The position numbers and the translations under genes are program-made. A DNA stretch of 60,182 nucleotides, from positions 1 to 60,182 of the forward strand of contig NBIV01000337.1 in NCBI GenBank assembly GCA_003194525.1. Direction: 5' to 3'. The notes beneath the pieces were generated by a model. It ran no database searches. It was not told the origin of the DNA and saw nothing but the letters and a program-made list of their open reading frames with translations. This DNA is from Gracilariopsis chorda (Eukaryota; Rhodophyta; Florideophyceae; Gracilariales; Gracilariaceae). Shown one piece after another: positions 19,894-29,593 of this stretch (positions within the stretch are counted from its first letter, which is position 1; every line of letters starts with the position of its first letter).

Positions 19894-22152
19894 ATGGTAT
19901 CCGCCACTAAACAGCGTCCGATGCAAACACAACAAGTTCCCATGAATCGCCTCCTTATTGTCAAACATCTCCGTCGTCTTCTTCGAACCATTCGTACAGA
20001 ATGTCGACTCTTTCTAGCACGACCTCTTCGACGACGCCCCTGGACCGCACCACTGATTCTGACAATCCTAGCTCTCATCCTAATCAACCCGCTTTTCAGT
20101 TTAATTCACTTTTACTACACGCAACTGAAGTTCCGCGAACCACATCGAGAAAATCACTTCACGCATAGAGTGCACACCTTTTTACCACGTCCCAAGGAAT
20201 TTGAAGAAGTAGCAAGTCGTCGTTGCTCCTGGTTGTACGCCGAGTTCAATGCGCGTGATGGACGATTTGTCAATGACTTTCTTACAGAGGGGAGAAACAT
20301 CTTCGAAGAGTATCTGCGAGCAACGCAAAGTACGATCCGTTCATTCTGCATCATAGCGTTTGATGCTGATCCGCTCATGGCAAAGCCTCTAAATAACATT
20401 CGCAGTCAACGCGCAAAGAGAACACGCCATTTCGAAGTATTCCCACAATTCGTACCAGGCGCGTTAAACGCATCGGAAAATGTTTGGTTCCGAGCGCCAA
20501 AGTCAATGACAGAAGTGGGAACTCGCACAACAGCCCGTTCTATTGCGTTGAAGGATTTCATTGATGGGGTGACATTCCGCTGGGAAGATAGCGGAAGGGA
20601 AACACCAAAGATGAACCTCGCTCGCGGAAATGGTAACCGGGGCAGTGTAATTCTTCGTTTTAACGTACTAACTCCTCGGGAAGCGTACTGGTATCTGGAC
20701 CTGCTAGAGGCTTCAAGCCCGGCCGGTGTGATGTGCTCCAAGATTGACCGTCTGGTGCTCAACTTTGAGCGTGTCGACCTGGAAAATGGGAAACCAGTAT
20801 TGGACATTGATGATCGCGACGTCGCACGAGACTGGGATAATCTTATAGATGCACCAAGTTCCACAGCTCTGTCGGCTGGTAACGGTTTCGCGGGCATCAT
20901 AGAACTGGCCAAAGAAATCTCCGCACGGCCGAACTGTCGAACTGTGGTTCATGTATTGGATGAGAGCGGAAAGGTAGCTCACCCAGTGATTGTTTCAAAC
21001 AGACAGGTGTACTACGCCATTCTTGCAGGACAACCCACTTTTGACGAGCGTGTAGGTGCACAGACGGAGACTTGGATGACTGCAGTTCCTCAAGACCGGC
21101 TCACAATCTTCACAAACATAGAGCGCAATGAGGATGAGTTGAAAGCGGCGCGAGGCCGGCAAGTAGGCATTGTACAACCGCATCGACCTGAATTAGAACA
21201 GCGATTATCGTTGATGCAATCATGGAGTCATCTTGTACGTGTTCGGGAAAGTTGGGATCGTGCCATGAAGGACAACGCTGATATTAAATGGCTTGCACTC
21301 GTAGATGATGATACCTTTGTCTTCCCAGGAGGACTGCGAGAGTATTTGTCCATGTTTGATAATCGGGTGATGTACTGGGGCGGATCAGGAGAACAGGCAC
21401 GTATTGATAACGGGGACAGCGGTCAGTTCGCAAACTGGCTAAGAGATTTGAACAAGAAATACGGCGGTGGACATTGTTACATGCAGAACGAAGACGTACC
21501 CAAAGAACTTGCTGGAAAACGCATTGAATACAAGGTGAGTCAAGTGCTGAACGGGCGACGTGCAATGCATAAAGTATCGCACATGTGCGAGGACGCATTT
21601 TGCCGACTGGGGTGCCCGGCCGTTCCGCAGGGTGCTGCAATTGTAATGTCAAGAAGTCTTGTAGAGGCGCTACGGCCGCATATCGAGCAATGCGAACTGG
21701 ACACTCGACAACTATGCAAAAACTGCGGGTCACAACGTTTGTACATGTGCGTGAACCGGTACGTTCAAGGGGCTCGAACGCTGCTGACTCGGGGAGTATG
21801 CCGGGCACCCTGGAAACTGGAACATCGACTGAACTTTCCGTTCGCACTTACTTACCATGGATTTGGGCGGTATCGAGGTCGATTTTTGTCGACTTCTAGT
21901 TTGAGAGGGGACATGGTGGAATTGTGGCAACTTGGGAGTAAGGTTGAGCAAAGTGTGAGGTTTGGATACCTCTCTAGCTATCTTATTGGAATGCAGCGCA
22001 TTAGTGATTTGATCGGATGTCATAATCAGGGACGGTATCGAAACGGGAAATGCATTAGTGAGAGTGGGATTGAAATGGCGGCTAGTGATGGACGCGGGGC
22101 AGATGAAGTAGCGAACCAGCATGGAGCAAGTGCAAGAAATGGCAGCGCTTGA
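19894..22152 (+). CDS. GT31/Fringe-like type II membrane glycosyltransferase, 752 aa
   Basis: Single-exon gene starting at the first ATG. A basic N-terminal tail is followed by one transmembrane segment (about residues 52-72, LILTILALILINPLFSLIHF), the layout of a Golgi type II enzyme. The C-terminal half has GT31 hallmarks: a TETWMTAVP start, a DxD-type LVDDDTFVF (Asp at 471-473), YWGGSGEQA, and several Cys pairs as in Fringe/C1GalT-type enzymes (EDAFCRLGCP, CKNCGS). The N-terminal luminal part (about 80-300) includes RSFCIIAFDADPLM and VMCSKIDRLVLNFERV. These faintly recall the METTL24/FkbM methyltransferase-like fold but lack a clear SAM motif. Likely a UDP-sugar glycosyltransferase acting on secreted glycans; the acceptor is unknown. 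The stop is 66 bp from the convergent TOM22 stop. Confidence 0.75.
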   Translation: MVSATKQRPMQTQQVPMNRLLIVKHLRRLLRTIRTECRLFLARPLRRRPWTAPLILTILALILINPLFSLIHFYYTQLKFREPHRENHFTHRVHTFLPRPKEFEEVASRRCSWLYAEFNARDGRFVNDFLTEGRNIFEEYLRATQSTIRSFCIIAFDADPLMAKPLNNIRSQRAKRTRHFEVFPQFVPGALNASENVWFRAPKSMTEVGTRTTARSIALKDFIDGVTFRWEDSGRETPKMNLARGNGNRGSVILRFNVLTPREAYWYLDLLEASSPAGVMCSKIDRLVLNFERVDLENGKPVLDIDDRDVARDWDNLIDAPSSTALSAGNGFAGIIELAKEISARPNCRTVVHVLDESGKVAHPVIVSNRQVYYAILAGQPTFDERVGAQTETWMTAVPQDRLTIFTNIERNEDELKAARGRQVGIVQPHRPELEQRLSLMQSWSHLVRVRESWDRAMKDNADIKWLALVDDDTFVFPGGLREYLSMFDNRVMYWGGSGEQARIDNGDSGQFANWLRDLNKKYGGGHCYMQNEDVPKELAGKRIEYKVSQVLNGRRAMHKVSHMCEDAFCRLGCPAVPQGAAIVMSRSLVEALRPHIEQCELDTRQLCKNCGSQRLYMCVNRYVQGARTLLTRGVCRAPWKLEHRLNFPFALTYHGFGRYRGRFLSTSSLRGDMVELWQLGSKVEQSVRFGYLSSYLIGMQRISDLIGCHNQGRYRNGKCISESGIEMAASDGRGADEVANQHGASARNGSA

Positions 22153-22218
22153 AGCGCGAGTTTCCTTTTTTGTTGTTGTTTGGTGTTGTTTTGTACATGA
22201 CAAAAGAGAAGTTGTTTT

Positions 22219-22662
22219 TTACGATGTAGAAGAAGGTTGCGGAGCGGAGGGTGCAGCATCGGGTTGTGATGTTACAGCGGTGGTTCCAGCAGAGGTAGTG
22301 GAGGGCGACGAATCGGTTGCGGAAGAAGGGGTGTCAGCGACAGGATCCATCTCCTTATCAATCTCATAAAGAAGCGGGACAACAAGCACGAGGGAAGAAG
22401 TGCCAAGCACCCAAGCAACGCGCTTAGTGACGTGAACCACAGCGGAAAGGGCCGAGTAAATGGAGTGCGCCTTTGCGGAAATGGAGTGATAGGCGGCTGT
22501 GTCCTGCACGGCGTCCTTGACGTCCAGCCAGGCCTCCTGCAGGGCGGCGAGCGGGGCGGCGGCGGAGGCGTCGACGATGGAGCCGTTGGGCACGGCGGCG
22601 TCGGACGGCGACGGCGCCGCAGTGGCGTCTGCGAGCGGCTTGGACTTGTGCGGCGCGGCCAT
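22219..22662 (-). CDS. TOM22: TOM22/TOM9-like mitochondrial import receptor, 147 aa
   Basis: Small tail-anchored protein. The core TKRVAWVLGTSSLVLVVPLL with the following YEIDKE closely resembles the transmembrane signature of plant TOM9 and animal/fungal TOM22 (AW-x-x-GT-x-LV-x-VPL-x-x-E-x-DRE). The N-terminal cytosolic part (residues 1-80) is Ala/Ser/Pro-rich with a helical ALQEAWLDVKDAVQDTAAY stretch. Unlike animal and fungal TOM22 the N-terminus is not strongly acidic, more like the plant form. TOM22 organises the outer-membrane TOM pore and receives preproteins. The Ser/Thr/Pro-rich tail after the anchor would lie in the intermembrane space. Divergent with the Hint gene (384 bp between ATGs). 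Confidence 0.75.
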   Translation of the reverse strand: MAAPHKSKPLADATAAPSPSDAAVPNGSIVDASAAAPLAALQEAWLDVKDAVQDTAAYHSISAKAHSIYSALSAVVHVTKRVAWVLGTSSLVLVVPLLYEIDKEMDPVADTPSSATDSSPSTTSAGTTAVTSQPDAAPSAPQPSSTS

Positions 22663-23046
22663 GACGCGGTGATGAGACGCGCCGGACGTTTGTGCGGTGC
22701 GCGCTCCGTCCGATCACGCCGCCCGATCACACCGCGCGCCGAAGCGCAAGCTGCCCGCCGACCGCGGTCCCCCGCCGCCCCCCTCCACGTGGCCACGCGG
22801 CCACGCGGACACGCGCACCAGCGCGTGGCGCGCGCGTGCGGCGGCGTGGCGCTTACAGCGGGGTGGGTGGCGCCACGTGGCGCAGACGCACCTCAATGCG
22901 GCAGCGGCGCGTTGAGCAGCTGACGCGGCGCACAGCGCGCGCGCTCCATCATTAAAAGCGTCGTGAGACGGCGCTTTCCGCTCTTCTTCCGCTCCGCCCC
23001 CTTCCCCCGTTCACTTTTGTGTACGCCCCGTCCGTGCCCCGTCAAG
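22663..23046. promoter_or_regulatory. Divergent promoter TOM22 / Hint gene with G-box elements
   Basis: Very GC-rich 384 bp between two divergent start codons. It contains CTCCACGTGGCC at 22783-22794, followed by GGACACG at 22806-22812. A perfect 14-bp palindrome GCGCCACGTGGCGC lies at 22870-22883. Both are centred on CACGTG, the core bound by bZIP and bHLH factors. The first is repeated in the GID4/TRAP-gamma promoter. Confidence 0.5.
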
Positions 23047-24609
23047 ATGAAGTCGCTTGCCTTTCTCGTGTCGCTTATCGTCTTGGCTAACGCCGCCCCA
23101 AACCCCGTGATACGCGCCTCTGAACGCGCCGATGTCATCGGCCTCTATTCGCTTCACCCTAACTCGTCGGATATTGCTCGCGTCGCTAACTGCCCGCAAA
23201 ATGTTTCCACCTCGACGTTCGTCTTCTCAGTCACTCGCGCACCGCGCTCCCTTGCTGCCCCGCCTTATTTCAACATTCGCATTCCGCATGTCAACTCTAA
23301 GCTCGATGATCGCCAGTGTGAATCGTCGGGAGCCGTCATAGCTACTACCAGTGACCATCCCTTCGTCACTACCTCCTCTTTGCAACAACAGTCCATACAG
23401 CTTTGGGCCGGTGCAGGCACCCGCCAGAAAGTTGATTGGGTTTCTGAAGAGTTTATCGAGGCAGCCGCGGAACAACCTTTTGTGCTGGGTTACGACTTTG
23501 CGGAACGTAGTTGCCGCGGTGTTCGTCTACGTGCGGGAACTGCCTTTCTTTGGTTTCAGCCGGCATGGGACATCCCGTTAGGCAATCTGCAACTTTCCGG
23601 ACGCAACAAGTATCTGCTGCTTACCTTCAAGGCGCGGAGTGCTGCGGGTTGTATTTACGTCGCTGATGCCGTGGGCGGAGATGGTTCTTTACCTACGGGC
23701 CCTGTATCTGATCCTAGCGTTGACGCTGCGAAAGAAAACCCTACTCAACTGGTTCCACCGGAAGGTAGTGAAGATGGAGAAGAAGAGGAAGAATCTGATA
23801 TTCTGCCCACTGACCAACCCTCTGACGGCGATCAAGCGCTTGACGGCGACGGCGCGGGTGACTCTTCGGCAGATCCTGATTCTGGCTCTGACGCTGAAGA
23901 CGAGGAGGACGAAGAAGAAGAAGAAGAAGAAAAAGAAGATGGTGATGAAGAGTCGTCCACAACGCCCAAGCCAACCAAGCCGCCAACCACGTTCGGAAAC
24001 GCGGAGGCCGAAGCGGACAACATCAGCGACGACGATGACGATGACGGTCCTGCGTGCTTCCCGGCTTCATCGCACGTGCAACTAGAAGACGGTCGCAATA
24101 TCGCACTGACTGAACTCAAGACGTCACATCGCGTGCATGTAGGGCACGGTCATTTTTCGGACGTCTTTTTCTTCTCACATCGTTCTCATGACGCCAAGGT
24201 GCTACACAACTTTGTGCAGATTCGCACCGTTCGTGATGACGTGCTGACAGTATCTGCAGGTCATTACCTGTATGTGAACGGGCGTATGGTGGCTGCGAAT
24301 CGGGTGAAGGCTAACGACACTCTCACACGCGCAGATGGATCTGACGTGCTTGTTGACCATGTTGGGCGGGTGAAGCGTGCTGGACTGTTTGCGCCGCATA
24401 CTTTACACGGTGATATTGTTGTTGATGGGGTGTTGGTGTCGACGTATACTACGGCTGTACATCCTGGTGTCGCACATTATGTTTTGCTCGCTCCTCTTCG
24501 TGCGGCGTATGCGCTGTTAGGACGCTGGGCTGTTGACTGGGTGGAGGGTAGTTTGGATTGGGAGAGTTTGAGGAGTTTGGTGTATTCTTTACCGAGTACT
24601 TGTTCTTGA
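23047..24609 (+). CDS. Secreted protein with C-terminal Hedgehog-type Hint domain, 520 aa
   Basis: The open frame begins at 22963, but the ATG at 23047 gives a clean signal peptide (MKSLAFLVSLIVLANAAP), so I use it. Residues 20-215 form a Cys-containing extracellular domain I do not recognise. Residues about 215-335 are an acidic, Glu/Asp-rich low-complexity linker. The Hint domain starts at Cys337 (PACFPASSHVQLEDG), with LTVSAGHYLYVNG, DTLTRADGS, and TYTTAVHPGVAHYVLLAPLR at the end. These match the Hedgehog autoprocessing domain, including the nucleophilic Cys and the His of the T-x-x-H motif (here S-A-G-H). By family, Hint domains cleave themselves at the Cys; whether a sterol is attached here is unknown. 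No N-terminal Hedgehog signalling domain is present. Confidence 0.8.
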   Translation: MKSLAFLVSLIVLANAAPNPVIRASERADVIGLYSLHPNSSDIARVANCPQNVSTSTFVFSVTRAPRSLAAPPYFNIRIPHVNSKLDDRQCESSGAVIATTSDHPFVTTSSLQQQSIQLWAGAGTRQKVDWVSEEFIEAAAEQPFVLGYDFAERSCRGVRLRAGTAFLWFQPAWDIPLGNLQLSGRNKYLLLTFKARSAAGCIYVADAVGGDGSLPTGPVSDPSVDAAKENPTQLVPPEGSEDGEEEEESDILPTDQPSDGDQALDGDGAGDSSADPDSGSDAEDEEDEEEEEEEKEDGDEESSTTPKPTKPPTTFGNAEAEADNISDDDDDDGPACFPASSHVQLEDGRNIALTELKTSHRVHVGHGHFSDVFFFSHRSHDAKVLHNFVQIRTVRDDVLTVSAGHYLYVNGRMVAANRVKANDTLTRADGSDVLVDHVGRVKRAGLFAPHTLHGDIVVDGVLVSTYTTAVHPGVAHYVLLAPLRAAYALLGRWAVDWVEGSLDWESLRSLVYSLPSTCS

Positions 24610-25915
24610 TTGTGACGCGCCTTTTTGTTTTGTTTTGTTTGTTAGACTAACAGGTGATGGGTGTGCTTTTTCCGGGTGTAGTGGGTGTGCTCTTTACTGT
24701 TTAACTGTCCGCTCTTGTATGCTGTATTCGTTTATTAAACGAGCTGAGAATGCTTAGTGCGCTGTCGTTTGCGTGCTTTGTACCGCTGGAGGCATGAGGA
24801 GAGAGCTGCGCAGCCTGGAGGCGACTTGGGCGCTTGCAGCGTGGCCGGAGTCGCGAGTTGGGAAGGTTAGGATACGTCAGACTCTCTCACGGTCAGAGGT
24901 GCTGCGTGCGAAAGCTGAGGCAGAGCTCCGCCTGACCACTTTGACCTCCCATGAGCAATGACAACCTTGTCGCGTAGCGACCGCCAAAAATCAGCCGTAT
25001 TTTTGGGGCCACCAGGCGCGCGTTTGCTTACACCGTCGCCATCGCACGTGATCTCAGCGTTTGGCTGCGACAGCCATGGCGCTGCCACTGCCCATTTGCG
25101 GAGAGTCTTCCCGCCCGATGCGTGGACAGTTGTGCCGGTCCACTCACCTGGCCGCGCCTTTGTCATGCTGCGATTCGCTGGCTGCTCACTTGTCGTTGCT
25201 GTTTGTCTGAACAGTGTTGCTGATGAGGGAACAAAACGCCATCCATGAGAGTTAGAGCGTTAACCTTCTCGTCTCCCCTCTCCCTTCCGCTCTTGTTTAT
25301 GAGCATTACTCATAGTGGCAGCCTTATTGTGCATCCACCACGTTCTTTGTTTTTTGTTGCCTTTGTTTCAACAATGCCCTGGAACGCTGCCCGCCAAGTG
25401 AGGTCTGTAAGGCTACGAATAGATGGCTCGTCATCTGAGCAAATTACAACCCGCTGAACAACTGGTGAACGTCAACTTTGAAACCGAACTTTGATGTCAC
25501 TCCCACAATTCCACTGCGATTCAGCTTGCGATGATGTTTTCGAGCTTGGCAACAGGAGAAAGGACACCGACCAAATCACCCACCAATAGTTTGTCCCTTC
25601 CGATCATGTGTGGCTGTCCATCACATGCGCAATGAACTACAAACTGAAAGTCGTTCACAACTAACCGTTATACCATGCATGCAGGCGGTCTAGCTCACAG
25701 AGCTCAGCTTCTTCACCAACACAATTGCCTACAGCCATAATTAACCACAAACAAGCACAACGGAAAACTCCCAATGAGCACACAGAACACCTCAACATTC
25801 TTCACGCCGTTTGCGCCCAGCTCACATCATTCAACGTGCATATATAAACAGTCATAAGTTTTACTTCAGTTAGGCTTTACTGCTCACCGCTCTCGAGTTA
25901 ATATGTAACCCCGAA
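24610..25915. other. 1.3 kb without a supportable gene
   Basis: Short ORFs of 60-100 codons occur on both strands near 24770-25460, overlapping each other and lacking domains. T-rich sequence just after the Hint stop (24628-24650) fits a 3' processing region. CATATATAAACAG at 25838 looks TATA-like but no coding start follows it. Confidence 0.4.
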
Positions 25916-27175
25916 CTATCCGCGTCCGCTTTCGCCTCCGTCCTCCGAGTTCTCCCGGTACGCAACCTTGTGCACATTCCAACAGTGCCGCGTCAGAATG
26001 CTTTTCCTGGAGAACGCATCCCCGCAGATGTAGCATACCCAGTCACGCTTCTTCAGGTGAACGGCGTCCACATGCCGTGTCACATCACCTCGTGCCCCAA
26101 AGCGGAGACCGCATCCCTGGGGACACTCAAAGCGCCTCTCTTTGAGGTGTACAACGCGCACATGACTGTCCAGTCCGCTCTGTTGATGGAACCTCTTTTC
26201 GCAGCTGCTGCACGCGTACGGTCTGCTTCGTGAATCCCCGTTGGAGCGCCCTTTTCTCCTACCCTGTGCGTTCCTTCTCCCGCTGTCATCCACCGGAACC
26301 GCCACAGAGCCCGATCCCGTGCGCCTCGTCACCTCCGTTTCGACGCTGGTGCTCTGCACCCCGGAACCATCACTCCTCAGCCTCCCTGAAGCCCTGCTTG
26401 AGCCCTCCGCCCCCACTTCCGCCTCCTGGTCTCCACTGCCCAGCGAACGCCCGAGGCTCTCGATCATCGGGGGCGCAGCAGCCTGTTCGGCGTTTTCTGG
26501 CGCTGCGCGCTTCCCGGTGAGAGTACGCCTCTCGGATGATTGTTCGCTCCCTCTTCCTTGCCTTTGCCCCTCCAAGGCCTTCGCGTACCCCTCCGCATGC
26601 TCCTCCTCCTGGTCGTCAACGGGGGTTCTTGGCTCACAGCGGCTCTGCGACCTTGGAGCATCCCCCACAGAATCCTCTCGTCCTCCGGCTTCCAGCGCCA
26701 GTGCACGAGCGGTGGCTGATTGTGGCGACTCATGAACAAGAGTGACGCTTGGCAGACGGAGAGGGACCAACTGCGGCAACGGTGGCAACGGAGACTGTGG
26801 TGCTTGAAACTGCAACGGCAGCTTTCGCAGTGGCGGTAGGACCGTTGACGATGCTTGCGGCTTGAACACTGGTCTGGGTGATGCGTGTCTGTACAGTGGT
26901 GTGAAAGAAGGAACGTACTCCGCGGTCGGAGTTACAGTTTCGGTGAGGAGTCCATTTCCATTTGTGTGTCGGGTCACACACGTCCCGTTCTTCCGGTCAG
27001 GGTTAAGCAAGTATTCAACGGGGAGTCCACCTCTGCGACGTCGCTTCGCGTTTCCTTGTTCCCTACGTGTAGTGTCCTCGTCTTCCAATGGCGGGGGTGG
27101 GGTGATTGGGGAACCCGGGTTATGGTCTTCGTCGTTGACAAGGAAATTGATTCGCAGCTTTGAGATGGTGGACAT
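25916..27175 (-). CDS. C2H2 zinc-finger protein, 419 aa
   Basis: Three consecutive C2H2 fingers close to the C-terminus. Finger 1 (about 318-346) is YACSSCEKRFHQQSGLDSH. Finger 2 (347-377) is FECPQGCGLRFGARGDVTRH. Finger 3 (378-402) is WVCYICGDAFSRKSILTRH. H-x4-H spacing is seen in each. The rest is Pro/Ser/Arg-rich and disordered, with basic clusters (GRRKGRSNGDSRSRP) that could serve nuclear import. Probably a DNA-binding regulator; targets cannot be read from the sequence. The finger and linker pattern is not specific enough for a symbol. Confidence 0.8.
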   Translation of the reverse strand: MSTISKLRINFLVNDEDHNPGSPITPPPPLEDEDTTRREQGNAKRRRRGGLPVEYLLNPDRKNGTCVTRHTNGNGLLTETVTPTAEYVPSFTPLYRHASPRPVFKPQASSTVLPPLRKLPLQFQAPQSPLPPLPQLVPLRLPSVTLVHESPQSATARALALEAGGREDSVGDAPRSQSRCEPRTPVDDQEEEHAEGYAKALEGQRQGRGSEQSSERRTLTGKRAAPENAEQAAAPPMIESLGRSLGSGDQEAEVGAEGSSRASGRLRSDGSGVQSTSVETEVTRRTGSGSVAVPVDDSGRRNAQGRRKGRSNGDSRSRPYACSSCEKRFHQQSGLDSHVRVVHLKERRFECPQGCGLRFGARGDVTRHVDAVHLKKRDWVCYICGDAFSRKSILTRHCWNVHKVAYRENSEDGGESGRG

Positions 27176-28549
27176 TGCACTTCTGAGTACTTCTAATGTG
27201 ATTGTTCGGCAGTTAGAATGCTTCTACAGCGTTGGCTTTGAAGAAAGAGACTTGGATTGTGGACTTTGGAAGCTTGGTCAAGAGCTCTATCGCTCTTGTT
27301 AAATAGCATGGCGACGACATGACCACGCTTCGGCGAAGTGCGCAAAAGATGGACGGGTAAGACTTGATAATGAACAAAGTGCTTAAAAGGGAAGCTTGAG
27401 CTCGAGAGAAGCAAGAAATTTGCGTGTTTTATAGTTAGAGAGGCTAGAAAGAACTTCGGCGAGATTCGCAAACTTTTATCTTCAGTCACAGACGAACACG
27501 AAACACGGACGTAAAGATGCATAACATAAGAGAGGACAGTGTCACCGAGTCTGGCCTACTCACATCGAGAGTGTAGGATATCTGATCACAGGCCAGGGAT
27601 TTGTAGATGCCGTTTATGGGTTGGGACGAGATGTGGAATACTTCGCATTACGTGGCTCGGATCGAACGCACTTTGACGAAAGGAATTTCGACTTAGTCTT
27701 AAAGAGAGGACAAGAAAGTCGCAGATTTTATGTGAGAATGGCCAGGCAATAGGGTTTCCACCAAGTGGGTTTCGAAACACGCGAAGAGGACTGATCTGTG
27801 GCAATGTCAGAATGAATTTTCATGTTCAAAGGCAGAATGGATGGGGAAGAAGGCAAGCGGAGTGCTAACCTTTTGACCTTCTTGATGGAGATGCACTGGG
27901 TATCAGGTAGTGCAACGGAGCATGAGGGAACTGTATTTCATTTCACACTCATAACGATAGGTTCCATATGAGTGGTAGCACACGGACTGTGTGTCAACAG
28001 ATCCTTGCGTAAAAAACCCGGCTGAAGAACGTTACTGTTACCATGTAGGACGTAGGGTTTACGTACGGAAACCAAAAACGTCCAGGCTTTTGCGCAGCAG
28101 TTGTTGACGTTTACGACTCGTAGAGACTTAATGAAAAGATGTACACAACTTTGCACAGGGCTCTACTCTGGACTAACCTTCATACAACATCAGATCATGT
28201 GCAGTTGTGGGAACTGATTGTGCGTTCCGCGTTCTCGCTTTCGGCCTTGGTAGTGGGGAAGTTGGTGCGCTCAAAGTAGCTTTGAAATTGGCATTATTCA
28301 CAAACCGTGTTCCGTGCCGGGCTGCGCGTTATCAGCAGATCATGAAAAGGTAGAGTTGGTGCTCATGACTGGCCTCTGAGATGAAGGAGTCACTCTCTAT
28401 AGGCCTAATCATGGCCTTCGAAAACGGATTTGTGAGACGGGTTAGGTGCGGTGGATGAAACATGACTAGAACTTCCATGGAACGGGGAGCACGTACGCGC
28501 TTTTCAATCACGGAGTAGTTTACATGGAAGAAGCATCAGAGACGAGAGT
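27176..28549. other. 1.37 kb intergenic, no gene recognised
   Basis: Upstream of the zinc-finger gene and downstream of PRA1. Only short overlapping ORFs with no domains (27193-27522, 27586-27804, 27938-28156, all minus). The 27193-27522 frame abuts the zinc-finger start and may be 5' leader. Confidence 0.4.
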
Positions 28550-29173
28550 CTATACAGAGTTGACGGGCGACTCAAAGTCCGGTTCCTTCGCCGAAACTCG
28601 ACAGGCAGCATGTATAAGACTCAGAATAACACCAAACAGTGCCCAAGACCCAATTATACCAATAGCGTTTGTAAGGTACAATAGTATGAACGCAATGCCG
28701 ACGAAGGCGATTCTTTTTGTATTCGCTGTGAGTCGAACTGGTCCGACTTTGAGGGTATCAGGGTTTTGCAGAAACATGAAGACGTACAACGCAACCAAAA
28801 CGACGATGCATAAAAACGACAGCGGGTGTATGAGAATGCTGAGAGTGGAAAGAATCAGAAAGCAGAGAAGATAGTTGCTTGAGAAGTAGGTGAGGTTATC
28901 CATGAGACGTTCCTGAAGCTCTGTGGGGCTTGACGGAGGGGTGAATTTCTTGCTGTTGAAGAATTCGGTCCATGGCTTCGCGGACGACCACAGGGCGGAG
29001 ACGTGGACCTTGGCTTTCTCTGTGTGAGGGGCGAGCGCAGGGACTGACGTGCTAAGGGCGGAGGAGACGTGCGATAGGGATGCTACCGAGGTGATTGCGC
29101 GAAGAAGGTTGACGGCCGGTGCAGAAGCGGAAGGTTGCGCGGGCACGGAGGGCGGGGGGGCTGAAGCCGGCAT
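28550..29173 (-). CDS. PRA1: PRA1-family (prenylated Rab acceptor) protein, 207 aa
   Basis: Residues 80-120 hold the family signature: SAKPWTEFFN, then ERLMDNLTYFSSNYLLCF. Two hydrophobic hairpins follow (LLCFLILSTLSILIHPLSFL with IVVLVALYVFMFL, then IAFVGIAFILLYL with IIGSWALFGVILSLIHAA), the PRA1/Yip3 topology. The N-terminus is Ala/Pro/Ser-rich. PRA1 proteins reside in ER/Golgi membranes and act on prenylated Rab GTPases and vesicle traffic. Length is normal for the family. The gene is divergent from DRS1, with 420 bp between the start codons. Confidence 0.85.
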   Translation of the reverse strand: MPASAPPPSVPAQPSASAPAVNLLRAITSVASLSHVSSALSTSVPALAPHTEKAKVHVSALWSSAKPWTEFFNSKKFTPPSSPTELQERLMDNLTYFSSNYLLCFLILSTLSILIHPLSFLCIVVLVALYVFMFLQNPDTLKVGPVRLTANTKRIAFVGIAFILLYLTNAIGIIGSWALFGVILSLIHAACRVSAKEPDFESPVNSV

Positions 29174-29593
29174 GTTGAGGTAAAGTTAGGAGTAGTTGAA
29201 GGGAGTGGCGCGGGGGAAGAAGCTGCGAAAAAGGCTTTGAAGGGGAAGAAGAAGGAGGGGAGCGTGAGGCGGATTGTCAGCGTGGGAGACGGTGCGAGGT
29301 GCATATGACGATTGCAGACACGGAGCGCGGACGAGTTCTGAGTTGGTTGTCGGTGCCAGCGGAGCAGCGCGCTGCCCAGCCATGTCCGAAAATTGGCATC
29401 TGCGCGTGATCCAAAGCTGCTCCAGCTCTACGCGGATCAACGCGCGGGCGCCTCTTGCTGTGCCGCACCGTCGCGGGCGGCGCGCGTGCGTCGTGGATAC
29501 CCTTGTATCACAGATCATGTACCACTCGCGGCAAAGATGGCCGTCAGGCGTTACCGTCTCCCACCAGTTTGCGGAAAAGCGGCGCACGGATAG

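Noticed and set aside
22432..22955. Overlapping 87-163 codon ORFs on both strands upstream of the Hint gene
   Set aside because: GC-rich promoter sequence opens several frames at once; all are Arg/Ala/Gly-rich with no domain and overlap TOM22.
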